Source of the DNA: Dactylosporangium vinaceum
GTDB taxonomy: Bacteria > Actinomycetota > Actinomycetes > Mycobacteriales > Micromonosporaceae
Direction: 5' to 3'
Assembly: GCF_019904175.1 (NCBI RefSeq)
Contig: NZ_CP061913.1
Coordinates: 3,286,001-3,350,000 of the forward strand
DNA length: 64,000 nucleotides
In this document: in pieces, positions 17,641 through 26,401 of the stretch
Position numbering within the stretch: position 1 is the stretch's first letter
Layout of the letters: every line of letters starts with the position of its first letter
Notes under the pieces: model-generated
Databases searched by the model: none
The model's input: only the letters and a program-made list of their open reading frames with translations
What the model was told of the DNA's origin: nothing
Translations under genes and position numbers: made by a program

Positions 17641-18744
17641 TCAGCGCAGGACGCGGTGGCAGAACCGCTCGAACTCGCCCGTCGAGTCGCCGATCCACAC
17701 CATCCCGTGCTCGCGGATGATGACCCAGTCGGAGCGCCGCCCGCGCAGCTCGGCGAAGAGCTGCCGGCCGGCCGCAAACCGTCCACACTCGACGGTGGCG
17801 GCGGTGACCAGCTCGCGGTAGCGGTGGCCGCGGGTGAGCTCGCGGTGGTGGAAGTGCACGATGAGCCGCGGGCGCCGCCCGTGCATGCTGAGCAGGCTGC
17901 TGAGCATCAGGTATTCGGGCGCGTCGGAGCTCGGCAGCCGCGGCCCGGTGTAGGTGAGCGCCTGCCGGCCCTCGTCGTAGGACGTGACGAGGTCGAAGTC
18001 GGCCGTCGACATGGCCGTCTTGTCGGTCACGGTCTGCGACACGTACCAGTAGCCGTCGTGGGTGAACACGACCGACCCGTCGGTCCACGGCTTGCGCTGC
18101 CACAGCCGGTGCTCGCGGTGCAGGCGGGCCAGCTCGGCGATCTCCCAGGCGTGCTCGGCGCCGAGGCGGTGGCGGACCGCGAGGTCGCCGGGCTCGAGGC
18201 TGCGGGCCGGGGTGTACTTCAGCCGGATCGTCTCGCCGATGACGTTGGTGTAGAGGTCCTGCCACGTGTTGGTGCGGATGTTGCGGCGCCGGTCGACCTC
18301 GTCGGGGTAGATGGCGTTGACGTCGAGCTCGTCGCACAGGTCGGGCACGACCGTCGCGGCCCGCTCGTAGCCGGGCCGGTCGGCCCCGTCCGCGGTCAGC
18401 TCGTAGGCGGAGACGACGTTCGTGCGCACCCCGGCGGCCGAGAGGGCGGCCAGGTAGGCCTTCTCGTCGCCGGTCATCAGCAGCGGATCGGTCGGCCCGT
18501 AGACCACGTAGGTGATCAGGCCCGGCCGTGCCGCGGGGACCTCGCCGTAGGGCAGGGCCTCGGCCGACAGCCCGTATTCGGCCCGCAGCGCCCGGAACGC
18601 CGGCCGCACGATCTCGCGCAGCGCCCAGTCGCCGTGGGGCGAGCGCGGGTTGATCACGTAGAAGCAGCGGACGTCGGCCGGACGGCGCTTGTGGCAGTAG
18701 TCGGCGGCCTGGAGGTTGCCGGACGTCAGCGCCGCAGTGACCAC
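17641..18744 (-). CDS. Fusion: unknown N-terminal domain + class II aldolase/adducin-like domain
   Basis: A 367-aa protein. The C-terminal part (about 200-367) has the outline of class II aldolase/adducin enzymes: a DGYWYVSQTVTDKTAMSTADFDLV stretch, PSSDAPEYLMLSSLLSMH, the metal-ligand motif HFH at residues 297-299, and REHGMVWIG with His346 as a third ligand. Known members are zinc-dependent sugar-phosphate aldolases, epimerases or dehydratases. The first about 190 residues (RCFYVINPRSPHGDWALREIVRPAF onward, including ITYVVYGPTDPLLMTGDEKAYLAAL) match no family I know. Start GTG 18744. It is divergent from the M19 dipeptidase-like gene with 47 nt between starts and thus may share its regulation. 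Assignment as aldolase-like rests on motif spacing; the reaction is unknown. Confidence 0.6.
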   Translation of the reverse strand: MVTAALTSGNLQAADYCHKRRPADVRCFYVINPRSPHGDWALREIVRPAFRALRAEYGLSAEALPYGEVPAARPGLITYVVYGPTDPLLMTGDEKAYLAALSAAGVRTNVVSAYELTADGADRPGYERAATVVPDLCDELDVNAIYPDEVDRRRNIRTNTWQDLYTNVIGETIRLKYTPARSLEPGDLAVRHRLGAEHAWEIAELARLHREHRLWQRKPWTDGSVVFTHDGYWYVSQTVTDKTAMSTADFDLVTSYDEGRQALTYTGPRLPSSDAPEYLMLSSLLSMHGRRPRLIVHFHHRELTRGHRYRELVTAATVECGRFAAGRQLFAELRGRRSDWVIIREHGMVWIGDSTGEFERFCHRVLR

Positions 18745-18791
18745 TCGGTTACTCTACATTGATCATCGCCTTCTTCGCCGAGGAGTTCGAG

Positions 18792-19726
18792 GTGGTTTTG
18801 TGGGAGCAGCACTGCTGCCTGCCGCTGACGCAGCAAGCCCCGCTCAGTGAGCCCGAGCGCTATCAGCGCCCGGGCGGTGCCTACGTATCCGTCAACGTCG
18901 GCTATGCCCCGCACAGCTATGCGGACGTGACCGGGCTCATCGCGGCCTGGGCCCCCCGGATCGCCGCCTCGGACATGCTGCGGCCCGCGTCGGGCGTCGG
19001 CGACATCGCCGACGGCCGGGTGGCCGTCGCGTTCGACCTGGAGGACTCCGGCCCCCTCGAAGGCCGTCTCGACCGGGTCCGGGAGTTCTACGACCTCGGC
19101 GTGCGCACCATGCTGCCCACCTACAACACCCGCAACGCCGCCGGCCACGGCTGCCTCGACGCGGTCGACGAGGGCCTCACCGCCTACGGCCGCGACCTGC
19201 TGCGCGAGATGAACGCCGCGGGCATGGTGGCCGACGGCTCGCACTGCAGCATCCGGACCGGCCTGGACCTGTGCACGTACTCCGAGCAGCCGGTCGTCTA
19301 CAGCCACTCGTGCATGCGCGCGGTGTGGGACCACCCGCGCAACATCACCGACGAGCAGGCCCGGGCGTGCGCCGAGACCGGCGGCGTCATCGGCATCACC
19401 GGCGTGGGCATCTTCCTCGGCGCCAACGAGGCCACCGTCGACGCGTTCGTCAGGCACATCGAGCACGCCGTCGAGCTGGTCGGCCGGAGCACGTCGGGCT
19501 GTCCACGGACTTCTCCTTCGACGGCGACGATCTCAACGCCGAGATGCAGCGCAGCCCGCACCTGTTCCCGGCCGCGTACACGGCCTGGGGTCCGATCCGG
19601 TTCACGCCGCCCGAGGGCCTGTTCGCCGTCGAGGAGGCGCTGCGCGACCGGGGATACCCGCCGGACGCCGTCGCCGGCATCGTGGGCGGCAACTTCCTGC
19701 GCGTCGCCACCCAGGTCTGGCGGTAG
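18792..19726 (+). pseudogene. M19 (renal/membrane) dipeptidase-like gene with a -1 frameshift
   Basis: The gene reads as an M19 zinc dipeptidase: FYDLGVRTMLPTYNTRN, LTAYGRDLLREMNAAGMVADGSHCS, PVVYSHSCMRAVWDHPRN and GGVIGITGVGI are family signatures. The frame breaks at 19485-19488: adding one G in CGGAGC restores VGREHVGLSTDF and the rest of the protein to TAG 19726 (311 aa if corrected). The usual N-terminal metal motif HxD is read here as HCC in WEQHCCLPL, so one classical ligand is missing. GTG 18792 is chosen over TTG 18759 because GAGGAG (18780-18785) lies 6 nt before it. It faces the aldolase-like gene. Either a sequencing error or a recent inactivation explains the frameshift. Confidence 0.7.
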
Positions 19727-19730
19727 CCGC

Positions 19731-20759
19731 TCAGCGGACCGTGTCGGTGGCCGTGACGGCGATCCGGGTCGGCAGGGCGCCGTGGCCGAGCCTCGCCGCG
19801 AGGGCCTTCGCCGAGTCCGCGGTGAAGCCGCCGGCGATCTCCGCGTCGCCGGGGATGACGCTCTGGATCATCGGCGCGGAGATCACGGTGTTGTCGACGA
19901 GGATGGCGACCTGCTGCTGCAGCGCCTCCCGGGTCAGGCCGGTCCACCGCTCCTGCCCGGCCGCGGTGAACCGCAGGGTGATCGTCCACGCGCCGTTCGC
20001 CGGGCTCGTGCCGGCCTGCGCGCCCTGCAGGTCGGCGCCGGTGGCTCCGGCCACGTCGAGCTGGTACTTCTCCCGCTCCCCGCACGCCGTCACCTTCGCC
20101 CGCGGCGCGAGGGGCGGGCCCGTGCGGTGGTCGAGGGCCGTGCAGCCGACCCCGGGGGCCGCGAACTGCACAAGCGGCGGCAGCACACCGATCTCCGCGC
20201 ACGTCAGCTTCTCGAACCCGGTCAGGGTCTTCGCGTCCGGGTCGGTCGCGTCCTTGAGCCCGTTGGCCTTCGCCCACACCGTTTCGCCGAGCTTGTTGCG
20301 GGCCGACGCGAGCGCGCCGGCCGGGTCGGGCACGCCGACGTCGGCCCGGCAGTCGGGCCCGGGGTCGCCGCTGTCGACGAGGTCGAGCACCTTGCGGAAC
20401 GTGAGGTCGCCCGGCGCGAGGACGCCCTTGGCCCGCTCGGCGTCGGCGTGGGCGGCGGTGACCCGCAGTGTGTCGGCCGCCGTGACGGTCACCGAGGGGC
20501 GGCCGACGTCGAGCTGCCGCAGCCGGTCGAGCAGAATGCCGCGGGTCTGCTCGACCGCGTCCTTCGCCGGTGCCGCGCCGTCGAGGCCGGTCAGCTGCAG
20601 CGTGTAGGCGACGTCGCCCTGACGCGGGCCGCCGCCGAACCGCCGGGTGAGCAACAGCGTGGCGGTGACGGCGGCGGCGACGAGCATCAGCACGACGAAG
20701 CCGATGACGAACCAGAACCAGCGGGGCGTGCTGCGGGCGGCGGGCGGCGGCGCGTACAT
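19731..20759 (-). CDS. SecD-like single-pass membrane protein (SecDF P1 domain only)
   Basis: A 342-aa protein with a proline-rich N terminus, one membrane helix (about residues 13-37, WFWFVIGFVVLMLVAAAV) and a large extracytoplasmic region. That region resembles the periplasmic P1 head of SecD: ITLRFTAAGQERWTGLTREAL, VAILVDNTVISAPMIQSVIPG and GGFTADSAKALAARLGHGALP. The multi-helix RND-type channel part that normally follows in SecD is absent, so it cannot be a complete translocase motor. It may assist secretion or have a different exported role. It ends 4 nt from the end of the convergent dipeptidase gene. The four proteins encoded from here to 26.3 kb on this strand are all exported or membrane-anchored. 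Confidence 0.75.
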   Translation of the reverse strand: MYAPPPAARSTPRWFWFVIGFVVLMLVAAAVTATLLLTRRFGGGPRQGDVAYTLQLTGLDGAAPAKDAVEQTRGILLDRLRQLDVGRPSVTVTAADTLRVTAAHADAERAKGVLAPGDLTFRKVLDLVDSGDPGPDCRADVGVPDPAGALASARNKLGETVWAKANGLKDATDPDAKTLTGFEKLTCAEIGVLPPLVQFAAPGVGCTALDHRTGPPLAPRAKVTACGEREKYQLDVAGATGADLQGAQAGTSPANGAWTITLRFTAAGQERWTGLTREALQQQVAILVDNTVISAPMIQSVIPGDAEIAGGFTADSAKALAARLGHGALPTRIAVTATDTVR

Positions 20760-20775
20760 GCCACCAGGTTAGGAC

Positions 20776-22050
20776 CTAGGCCGCGGCCCGGTAGGCCTCC
20801 CCGGCCGGGGTCGGGGTGGAGCCGTCCTTGTACAGGCCGTAGGGCAGCGAGTCGCCGACCGCGGGCAGCGAGAACCAGGCGTAGCGCTCGATGTAGGCGG
20901 TGGCCTGCATCTGGGTCGTCGTGCGGGTGATGAACGACGTGATCTGGGCGGTGTTCGGGAACTTCGGCGTGCCGCTGAAGTTCATCAGGCCGTACTCGGT
21001 GATCCAGATCGGCAGGTTGTAGCGGTCGTGGACGCGCTGGACGTAGCCGAGGAACTGGCCCACGGCGGCGTCGGAGAAGTCGGAGCCGTACCAGTGCAGG
21101 GTGATGAAGTCGACCCGCTTGTTCTGCTGGCGGGCGCCGGTCATGAACCGGTCGAGCCAGCCGCCGGCCTGGTCGCCGCCCCACGCGACGGCGGGGCTGC
21201 CGAGGCGCATCCCGGTCGACTGCAGCCGCGGCCACAGCGACAGCGCCTGCTCGACTGTCATGTTCGCCTGGCCCTGCATGTCGGGCTCGTTGAAGCCCAG
21301 CAGCGTGGTGCCCTCGGTCCGGACCTTGGCGAGGGTGGTGTCGGTGACGTTGGCGGCCCCCCAGATCATCGGCACGAACTCGGCCGGGGCGGGCATGCTG
21401 TCGTTGTCGGGGGACCAGTTGTAGTACCAGCCGGAGCCGACGTTGCGCATGGCGTCGGACAGGCCGGTGAACTGCCAGGTGCTGACGCCCTTCTTCTTCA
21501 CCGACGGGCCGCTGGTCCGCGACGCCGACGGGCTCGGGGCGGCCGTCCGGGTGGCCGTGGCGGTCGGGGTCGTGCCGCCGCCGGGGAGTTTCCACTGTTG
21601 GTTGGCGTTGCCCGTGCACGCCCAGATCTGCAGCCGGGTGCCGTCGGCGGAGCTGTTGCCGCTCGCGTCCAGGCACTTGCCGGACCCGGTGTTGACGAGC
21701 TGGGTGCCGCTCGCCGTCCACTGCTGCGCACCGGTGCCGTTGCAGTCGTAGAGCTGCACCTTCGCCCCGTCGGCCGTGGCGGCTCCGGTCACGTCGAGGC
21801 ACTTGTTCAGGGCCCGGATGCTCTTGTCGGCCGCGGTGAGCGTCCACTGCTGCGCCCCGGTGCCGTTGCAGGTCCACAGCTGCACGGCGGTGCCGTTGGC
21901 GCTGTTCGATCCGGCGACGTCGACGCACTTGCCGGCGACGCCCGTGATCGGCGCGCCGGTGGCGGCCATGGCATTGGTGAGCCCGAACGCCCCGGCCGCC
22001 ACCGTGGCGGCGGCGAGCAGGGCGAACAGCGGTTTGCGGCCGAGTTTCAT
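20776..22050 (-). CDS. Secreted ricin-type lectin (CBM13) + GH128-like glycosyl hydrolase
   Basis: A 424-aa exported protein. The signal peptide (about 1-30) ends NAMAA. Residues about 33-155 are a ricin B-type trefoil with three repeats, each carrying a QQW motif (QLWTCNGTGAQQW, QLYDCNGTGAQQW, QIWACTGNANQQW). A Ser/Thr/Pro linker leads to a Glyco_hydro_cc/GH128-type catalytic domain (about 190-424) with GFNEPDMQGQANM, carrying the likely acid/base glutamate, and IWITEYGLMNFSG, carrying the likely nucleophile. Family members attack beta-1,3-glucan, for example in fungal walls. The ATG at 22050 precedes the signal peptide. A perfect LacI-type palindrome lies 57 bp upstream, suggesting sugar-controlled expression. 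Confidence 0.88.
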   Translation of the reverse strand: MKLGRKPLFALLAAATVAAGAFGLTNAMAATGAPITGVAGKCVDVAGSNSANGTAVQLWTCNGTGAQQWTLTAADKSIRALNKCLDVTGAATADGAKVQLYDCNGTGAQQWTASGTQLVNTGSGKCLDASGNSSADGTRLQIWACTGNANQQWKLPGGGTTPTATATRTAAPSPSASRTSGPSVKKKGVSTWQFTGLSDAMRNVGSGWYYNWSPDNDSMPAPAEFVPMIWGAANVTDTTLAKVRTEGTTLLGFNEPDMQGQANMTVEQALSLWPRLQSTGMRLGSPAVAWGGDQAGGWLDRFMTGARQQNKRVDFITLHWYGSDFSDAAVGQFLGYVQRVHDRYNLPIWITEYGLMNFSGTPKFPNTAQITSFITRTTTQMQATAYIERYAWFSLPAVGDSLPYGLYKDGSTPTPAGEAYRAAA

Positions 22051-22106
22051 GGCGCCCAGGCTCGGCCATGCCCGGACGGGAGTCAACGTTCTTAAGGCAA
22101 ACTTGA

Positions 22107-22118
22107 GAGAGCGCTCTC
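22107..22118. promoter_or_regulatory. LacI-type operator (GAGAGCGCTCTC)
   Basis: A perfect 12-bp palindrome with central CG, 57 bp upstream of the GH128-like gene. It matches the general form of sugar-responsive LacI-family operators in actinomycetes. Similar sites precede the next two minus-strand secreted genes. Confidence 0.6.
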
Positions 22119-22129
22119 CCGGCCCGGTC

Positions 22130-23533
22130 CTACTGCATCGGCATGACCCGCGCGACGCGGATCGAGGTGCTGTTCGCGCCCGCGGCCGGGTAGGCGGCGC
22201 TGCCGTCGCCGTAGGCCTTGAACGCCTGGTAGTCGTGGTCCTTCACGCCGATGCCGAACTGGGCGCCGACCGCCGACCCGCGGCCCGAGTCGTACACCTG
22301 GGCCGCCATCGCCGAGCCGGACTCCCACGCCAGCAGCATCCGGCCCGGGCCGTAGGTGACCAGGTGCGGGTGCGCGGTCTTCGCCGCCGTCTTCACCGTC
22401 GAGTCCGACGCGCCGGTGCCGAAGTGTTCGAGCCGGGCCGTGCCGCCCTGGCTCCACGCGGTCCAGTAGCCGGAGCTCGTCGCCAGGACCAGGTCGCCGC
22501 CGAACAGGGTGCCGTCGCAGGCCCCGGCGGCGACCGTGCGATACGGGTGCGGCTGGGCGATGCGGCAGCTGTTGTCGGTCGCGCAGACCATCGCGAAGTG
22601 GCTGCTGCGCGGGTCCCAGGCGATGCGGGTGCCCCAGCTGTGGCTGCAGCCGACCTCGAAGCTGTCCCGGTGGCCGGTCACCAGGGCGCCGCTGGAGTTC
22701 ACGACCTGCATCCGGTCGCCCTCGTGGATGTCCACACAGGACCCGTTCTGCACGGTGATGGCGACACCGAAGTACGCGGCGTAATTGCTGCCGTCGTAGG
22801 CCAGCCGGCCGTGGTGCTGGTACCACCACACGAACCGGGCGCCGTTGTCGTAGCCGCCGAGGCCCGAGCCGAGGTTCGTGACCTGACGCTCCCACACCTG
22901 CCTGCCGCTGGTGTCGAAGCGGACCATCCACATCGTGTTGCAGGGGCTCGACTCGCCCCCGCACAGCGGGCCGGTGCGGCAGTCGCCCTTGCGGGTCACG
23001 AGCAGCACGCCGCCGTTCGCGTCGGCCGACACGTCCTGCAGGTCGATGCCGTCGAAGCTGGTCGGGGTGCCGGTGAGCCTGTCGTCGCAACCGAGCCGGC
23101 CCAGGTGCACCCGGCCGTCGGTGCCGAGCCAGGCCAGCCACGAGCCGCCGTCGGGGGTGGCGGCGATCGCCATCGGCAGCGGGTCGGTGTCACCCTCGCG
23201 GCCGTAGCCGGTGACCGCGGAGCCGACGCCGACGTCGGTCACCCGCACCACCGGCGTCGCGCTCGCGGTGCGGCCGCAGGGCCCGGTCTCCTTCGGCGGT
23301 GCGATCGGCGACCCGCTCGGGGTCGGCCCGGCGGAGGCGTCCGCGGCGGTCAGGGCCGCGGCATCGCCGTCGGACGACCGGGTCGCCGCCGCCGCCGCGT
23401 CCCGGGCGCCGGCCGGTCCGGCGCCGCCGCCGGAGGAGAAGGCGGCCACGGCGCCGACCGTCGCGGCGAGGGCCAGGCCGGCGGCGGCGGCGATCACGAC
23501 GCGGCGCCGGGAAAGCTCGAAGGGGAGGCTCAC
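22130..23533 (-). CDS. Exported protein of unknown function, probable beta-propeller
   Basis: A 467-aa protein with a basic N terminus and one hydrophobic segment (RRRVVIAAAAGLALAATVGAVAAF, about residues 9-32), acting as a signal anchor or signal peptide, then an Ala/Ser/Pro-rich spacer to about residue 85. The rest shows repeated WD/Asp-box-like strands such as GGSWLAWLGTDGRVHLGRLG, NGGVLLVTRKGDC, SGYWTAWSQGGTARLEHFG and RMLLAWESGSAMAAQVYDSG, which suggests a beta-propeller, and six or more cysteines that could form disulfides. No catalytic motif is recognised. Start is GTG 23533. A 14-bp perfect palindrome (GGAAAGCGCTTTCC) stands 20 bp before the start, so expression is probably sugar-controlled like its neighbours. 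Confidence 0.7.
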   Translation of the reverse strand: MSLPFELSRRRVVIAAAAGLALAATVGAVAAFSSGGGAGPAGARDAAAAATRSSDGDAAALTAADASAGPTPSGSPIAPPKETGPCGRTASATPVVRVTDVGVGSAVTGYGREGDTDPLPMAIAATPDGGSWLAWLGTDGRVHLGRLGCDDRLTGTPTSFDGIDLQDVSADANGGVLLVTRKGDCRTGPLCGGESSPCNTMWMVRFDTSGRQVWERQVTNLGSGLGGYDNGARFVWWYQHHGRLAYDGSNYAAYFGVAITVQNGSCVDIHEGDRMQVVNSSGALVTGHRDSFEVGCSHSWGTRIAWDPRSSHFAMVCATDNSCRIAQPHPYRTVAAGACDGTLFGGDLVLATSSGYWTAWSQGGTARLEHFGTGASDSTVKTAAKTAHPHLVTYGPGRMLLAWESGSAMAAQVYDSGRGSAVGAQFGIGVKDHDYQAFKAYGDGSAAYPAAGANSTSIRVARVMPMQ

Positions 23534-23552
23534 GAGGGCAGATGGTAGCTTG

Positions 23553-23566
23553 GGAAAGCGCTTTCC
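23553..23566. promoter_or_regulatory. LacI-type operator (GGAAAGCGCTTTCC)
   Basis: A perfect 14-bp palindrome, central CG, 19 bp upstream of the propeller-like exported gene's start. A related stretch (CAAACTTAAG here, CAAACTTGAG near the previous operator) accompanies both sites, so the promoter regions look related. Confidence 0.6.
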
Positions 23567-23656
23567 GGCGGCGGAAAGCCAAACTTAAGCGAGCCGTAAA
23601 CCGCCGCCGGACCTGCGCTTTCGTTGTTACTTGTCACACGGGGTGCGGGTGGCCGA

Positions 23657-26350
23657 TCAGCCCCAGATCTGGAACTCGGCGAGCTGCGCGGCCGGCCAGC
23701 CGGTGTTCGCGGTGACCGTCACCCGCCAGTACCGGGCCGTCGCCGCGCTGAACGTGATGGTGGCCGACGGGCTGAAGGTGTAGCCCGCCGACGGCACCAC
23801 TGTCGTGAACGCCGAGCCGTCGTTCGAGGCGCTCAGCGTCAGCGTCTGCGTGCGGGCGCCCCAGCCGGCCGGCAGCTGCAGGACCACCTTGGTGGCCGAC
23901 CTCGCCGCGCCGAGGTCGACCTGGACCCACTGCGGGAACGCGTTGTTCGCGCTCTCCCAGTAGGTGCCCTGGTTCCCGTCGGTGACGTTGCCCGACGCGT
24001 ACACCTGGTTGTGTGAGGACTCCGCGGTCGGGCGGCCCGCGGCCAGGTCGGTCGGCGCCGGTGTGCTCCCGCCCGCGGTGAACTGGAGGCTGTTGAGGTT
24101 CCAGCCGCCGGTGTCCTGCACGACCGTCAGCACCTGCCGGCCGGCCGGGAGGGTGAGCGTCGCCGTGGCCGTGCCCCACGCCTGCCACCCGCCCGTCGCG
24201 GGCAGGCTGACGGCGCCGGTGAGGTTGGCGCCGGCGGCGTCGGCGATGTGCAGCGCGCCGGTGACCGCGCTCGGGGCGGCGACGCGGGCCGACACCGTGT
24301 ACTGCCCGGCGGTGGCGACGTTCACCGTGTATCGGAACCACTGGCCGGCGCCGGTCCAGCCGAGGTTGTAGCCGCCGCCGGTGTCCGATGTGGACTCCAG
24401 GTCGACACCGTCGGCCCGGTAGCCGTTCGCGGTCCCGTTGACCGACGTCACGCTGTAGGCCAGGCCCGGGCCGCCGGTGTCGTAGTGCTCGGCCTGCACG
24501 GTGCCGGGGACGGCGGCCGCAGTACCCCCGAAAGGCGCTTCGACCGGGCCGCTCCCGCCTTGCCAGCTGTTGGCGCTCAGGGTCGCGGCGAAGCCGGCGG
24601 AGTTGTTCAGGTAGGCGCTCGCCCCGCTCTTCAGGCCGGTCACCGTGTTGCCGGTGATCGTCGCCGAGCCGCTCGGCGCCGGGTAGAACGGCGGCGCGAC
24701 GACCACGCCGTTGCGGCCCGGGGCGGTGACGGTGTTGTTGAGCAGCTGGGTGTTCGTCGACTGGGAGAACCCGATGCCGTCGTAGAGCGAGCCGGTGACG
24801 GTGTTGCCGGCGGCGGTGACCCGGTCGACGACGCCGACGTTCTGGCCGTCGCCGCCGTTGCCGATCTGCAGCGCCGGCTGGCCCTGGCTGTAGCCGTTGC
24901 CGCCGGAGCGGGTGACGACGTTGTTGGACACTGTCGCGCCGAGCAGGTCGCTGCCGTTGACCCCGAACCGCCCGGCGCCGAGGCCGATGTAGCGGGCGGT
25001 GTCGCTGACGGCGTTGTACTCGACGTCGTGGCCGCCGCCGCCGTAGATGCCGATGCCCTTGCCGCCCCAGGGGGCGACGATCGTGTTGCGGGTGAACGAG
25101 ATGTTGGCCATCGGCGTGTAGTAGGTCCGGTTGCCGTTCGCGTCGGTGTTGTAGTTGACCGAGTTGATGGCCATGCCGTCGTCGCCGGTGCCCCGCACGA
25201 AGTTGTTGGTGGCGCTCAGGTTGTTGCCCACCGAGCTGTTGAGCGAGACGTTGTTGAGGTTGATGCCGTCGGCCCAGATGGAGGTGAGCCGGCTGTTGCG
25301 GACCTGCCCGCCGGTGCCCGACGCCCAGAAGCCCGACAGCGTGTGCTGGGTCCAGATGTCGTCGGCGACCCAGTTGGTGCCGGTGGTGTCCATGGCTCCG
25401 CCGGCGCCGTCCACAGTGGCCCGGCTGGTGGCGTTGGAGTCGATGTGGAAGTCCCGGACCGTGCACGACGTGAGGTCCATGACGGCGCCGAGCGGCTGCG
25501 GGTTGGGCAGCGGCACCGCCCGGTAGATCGTGCTGTACCACGGACCCGCGCCGGCGATGGTGATGCCTGTCGCGTGCAGGCCGGCGGTGCCCTTCAGGTA
25601 GAAGGTGCCGCTCGGGATCCACAGCACCTTGTTCTGGGCCTGCGCCTGGTTGATGCAGGTCTGGATGGGGCCGGTGCTGTCCACGTCCGGGCTGTCCGCG
25701 GCGCCGCAGCTGGTGATCGAGATCGAGCCGGCCGGCTGGCTGACCGGGGCCGGGTTCTCCACGTCGACGACGTCGATGTCGTAGAAGGCGGCGGTGTCGG
25801 CGGCGTCCTTCTGCAGCGCGAACGTGGCGCCGGGGGCGATCGGCGCGGTGAACGCCCGGGCCTCGTCCCAGAACACGCGGGGGTTGCCGTCGGCCGGGTT
25901 CTGGTCGGCGCTGTCGTTGTAATGGTTGTTGCCCTCGTACACCCAGGACTGCTTCGACGTGAGGCTGAGCGCCTGCCGGTACCCCCCGTCGACGTACAGG
26001 CTCAGGCTCGCGGTGATCCCGCCGCCGGCCGCCGAGTCGGGGATGCTGGCCCGGACCACTATCGCGCTGATCGGCCGGCCGGTCGTGTTGGTCCAGGTCA
26101 CCCGCTGGCCGGCCGCGGCGAGGTGGACGTACGCGTGCCCGGACGCCTCAAGGGCGGCGCTCGAGTACTGGGTCGCCGGGGCCGCGGTCAGCGCGACGGT
26201 GCTCGCCCCGCCGCCGAGCGCGCCGGCCTCGGCCTCATAGCTGGTGAACGGCGTGGTCGCCCCGGCGGTGGCGGCGTGCGCGGGCGGGGCGGCGATGACG
26301 AGCGCCGCGCCGGCCAGGAGGGCGACGGCGAGGAGTGATGAACGGGCCAT
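23657..26350 (-). CDS. Secreted right-handed beta-helix glycanase (GH87-like) with CBM modules
   Basis: An 897-aa exported protein. Signal peptide about 1-27 (APPAHAA). An N-terminal CBM35-like beta-sandwich (about 32-185, TSYEAEAGALGGG) is followed by a right-handed beta-helix (about 200-600) starting DSTGPIQTCINQAQAQNKVLWIPSGTFYLKG. It contains the acidic motifs WADGIN and GTGDDG. A CBM6-like module (about 610-745, QAEHYDTGGPGLAY and ESTSDTGGGYNLGW) and a discoidin/F5/8C module (about 760-897) complete it. The arrangement resembles GH87 alpha-1,3-glucanases/mycodextranases, though a pectinolytic or other beta-helix hydrolase cannot be excluded. A LacI-type half-conserved palindrome sits about 52 bp upstream. 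It likely works with the GH128-like enzyme on fungal or bacterial wall glucan. Confidence 0.8.
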   Translation of the reverse strand: MARSSLLAVALLAGAALVIAAPPAHAATAGATTPFTSYEAEAGALGGGASTVALTAAPATQYSSAALEASGHAYVHLAAAGQRVTWTNTTGRPISAIVVRASIPDSAAGGGITASLSLYVDGGYRQALSLTSKQSWVYEGNNHYNDSADQNPADGNPRVFWDEARAFTAPIAPGATFALQKDAADTAAFYDIDVVDVENPAPVSQPAGSISITSCGAADSPDVDSTGPIQTCINQAQAQNKVLWIPSGTFYLKGTAGLHATGITIAGAGPWYSTIYRAVPLPNPQPLGAVMDLTSCTVRDFHIDSNATSRATVDGAGGAMDTTGTNWVADDIWTQHTLSGFWASGTGGQVRNSRLTSIWADGINLNNVSLNSSVGNNLSATNNFVRGTGDDGMAINSVNYNTDANGNRTYYTPMANISFTRNTIVAPWGGKGIGIYGGGGHDVEYNAVSDTARYIGLGAGRFGVNGSDLLGATVSNNVVTRSGGNGYSQGQPALQIGNGGDGQNVGVVDRVTAAGNTVTGSLYDGIGFSQSTNTQLLNNTVTAPGRNGVVVAPPFYPAPSGSATITGNTVTGLKSGASAYLNNSAGFAATLSANSWQGGSGPVEAPFGGTAAAVPGTVQAEHYDTGGPGLAYSVTSVNGTANGYRADGVDLESTSDTGGGYNLGWTGAGQWFRYTVNVATAGQYTVSARVAAPSAVTGALHIADAAGANLTGAVSLPATGGWQAWGTATATLTLPAGRQVLTVVQDTGGWNLNSLQFTAGGSTPAPTDLAAGRPTAESSHNQVYASGNVTDGNQGTYWESANNAFPQWVQVDLGAARSATKVVLQLPAGWGARTQTLTLSASNDGSAFTTVVPSAGYTFSPSATITFSAATARYWRVTVTANTGWPAAQLAEFQIWG

Positions 26351-26371
26351 GGGAGTCCTCTCTGCAACTCA

Positions 26372-26389
26372 CGCATGTAGCGGCATGCG
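26372..26389. promoter_or_regulatory. Inverted repeat CGCATG-N6-CATGCG in leader of beta-helix gene
   Basis: Two perfect 6-bp arms (26372-26377 and 26384-26389) lie between the LacI-type site and the start of the beta-helix gene at 26350. It may be a second operator or a small mRNA hairpin. Confidence 0.35.
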
Positions 26390-26401
26390 CAAGTATTTGC
26401 A

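Noticed and set aside
18759..18791. TTG 18759 as start of the M19 gene
   Set aside because: No ribosome site; GTG 18792 has GAGGAG six bases upstream and leaves room for a promoter between divergent genes.
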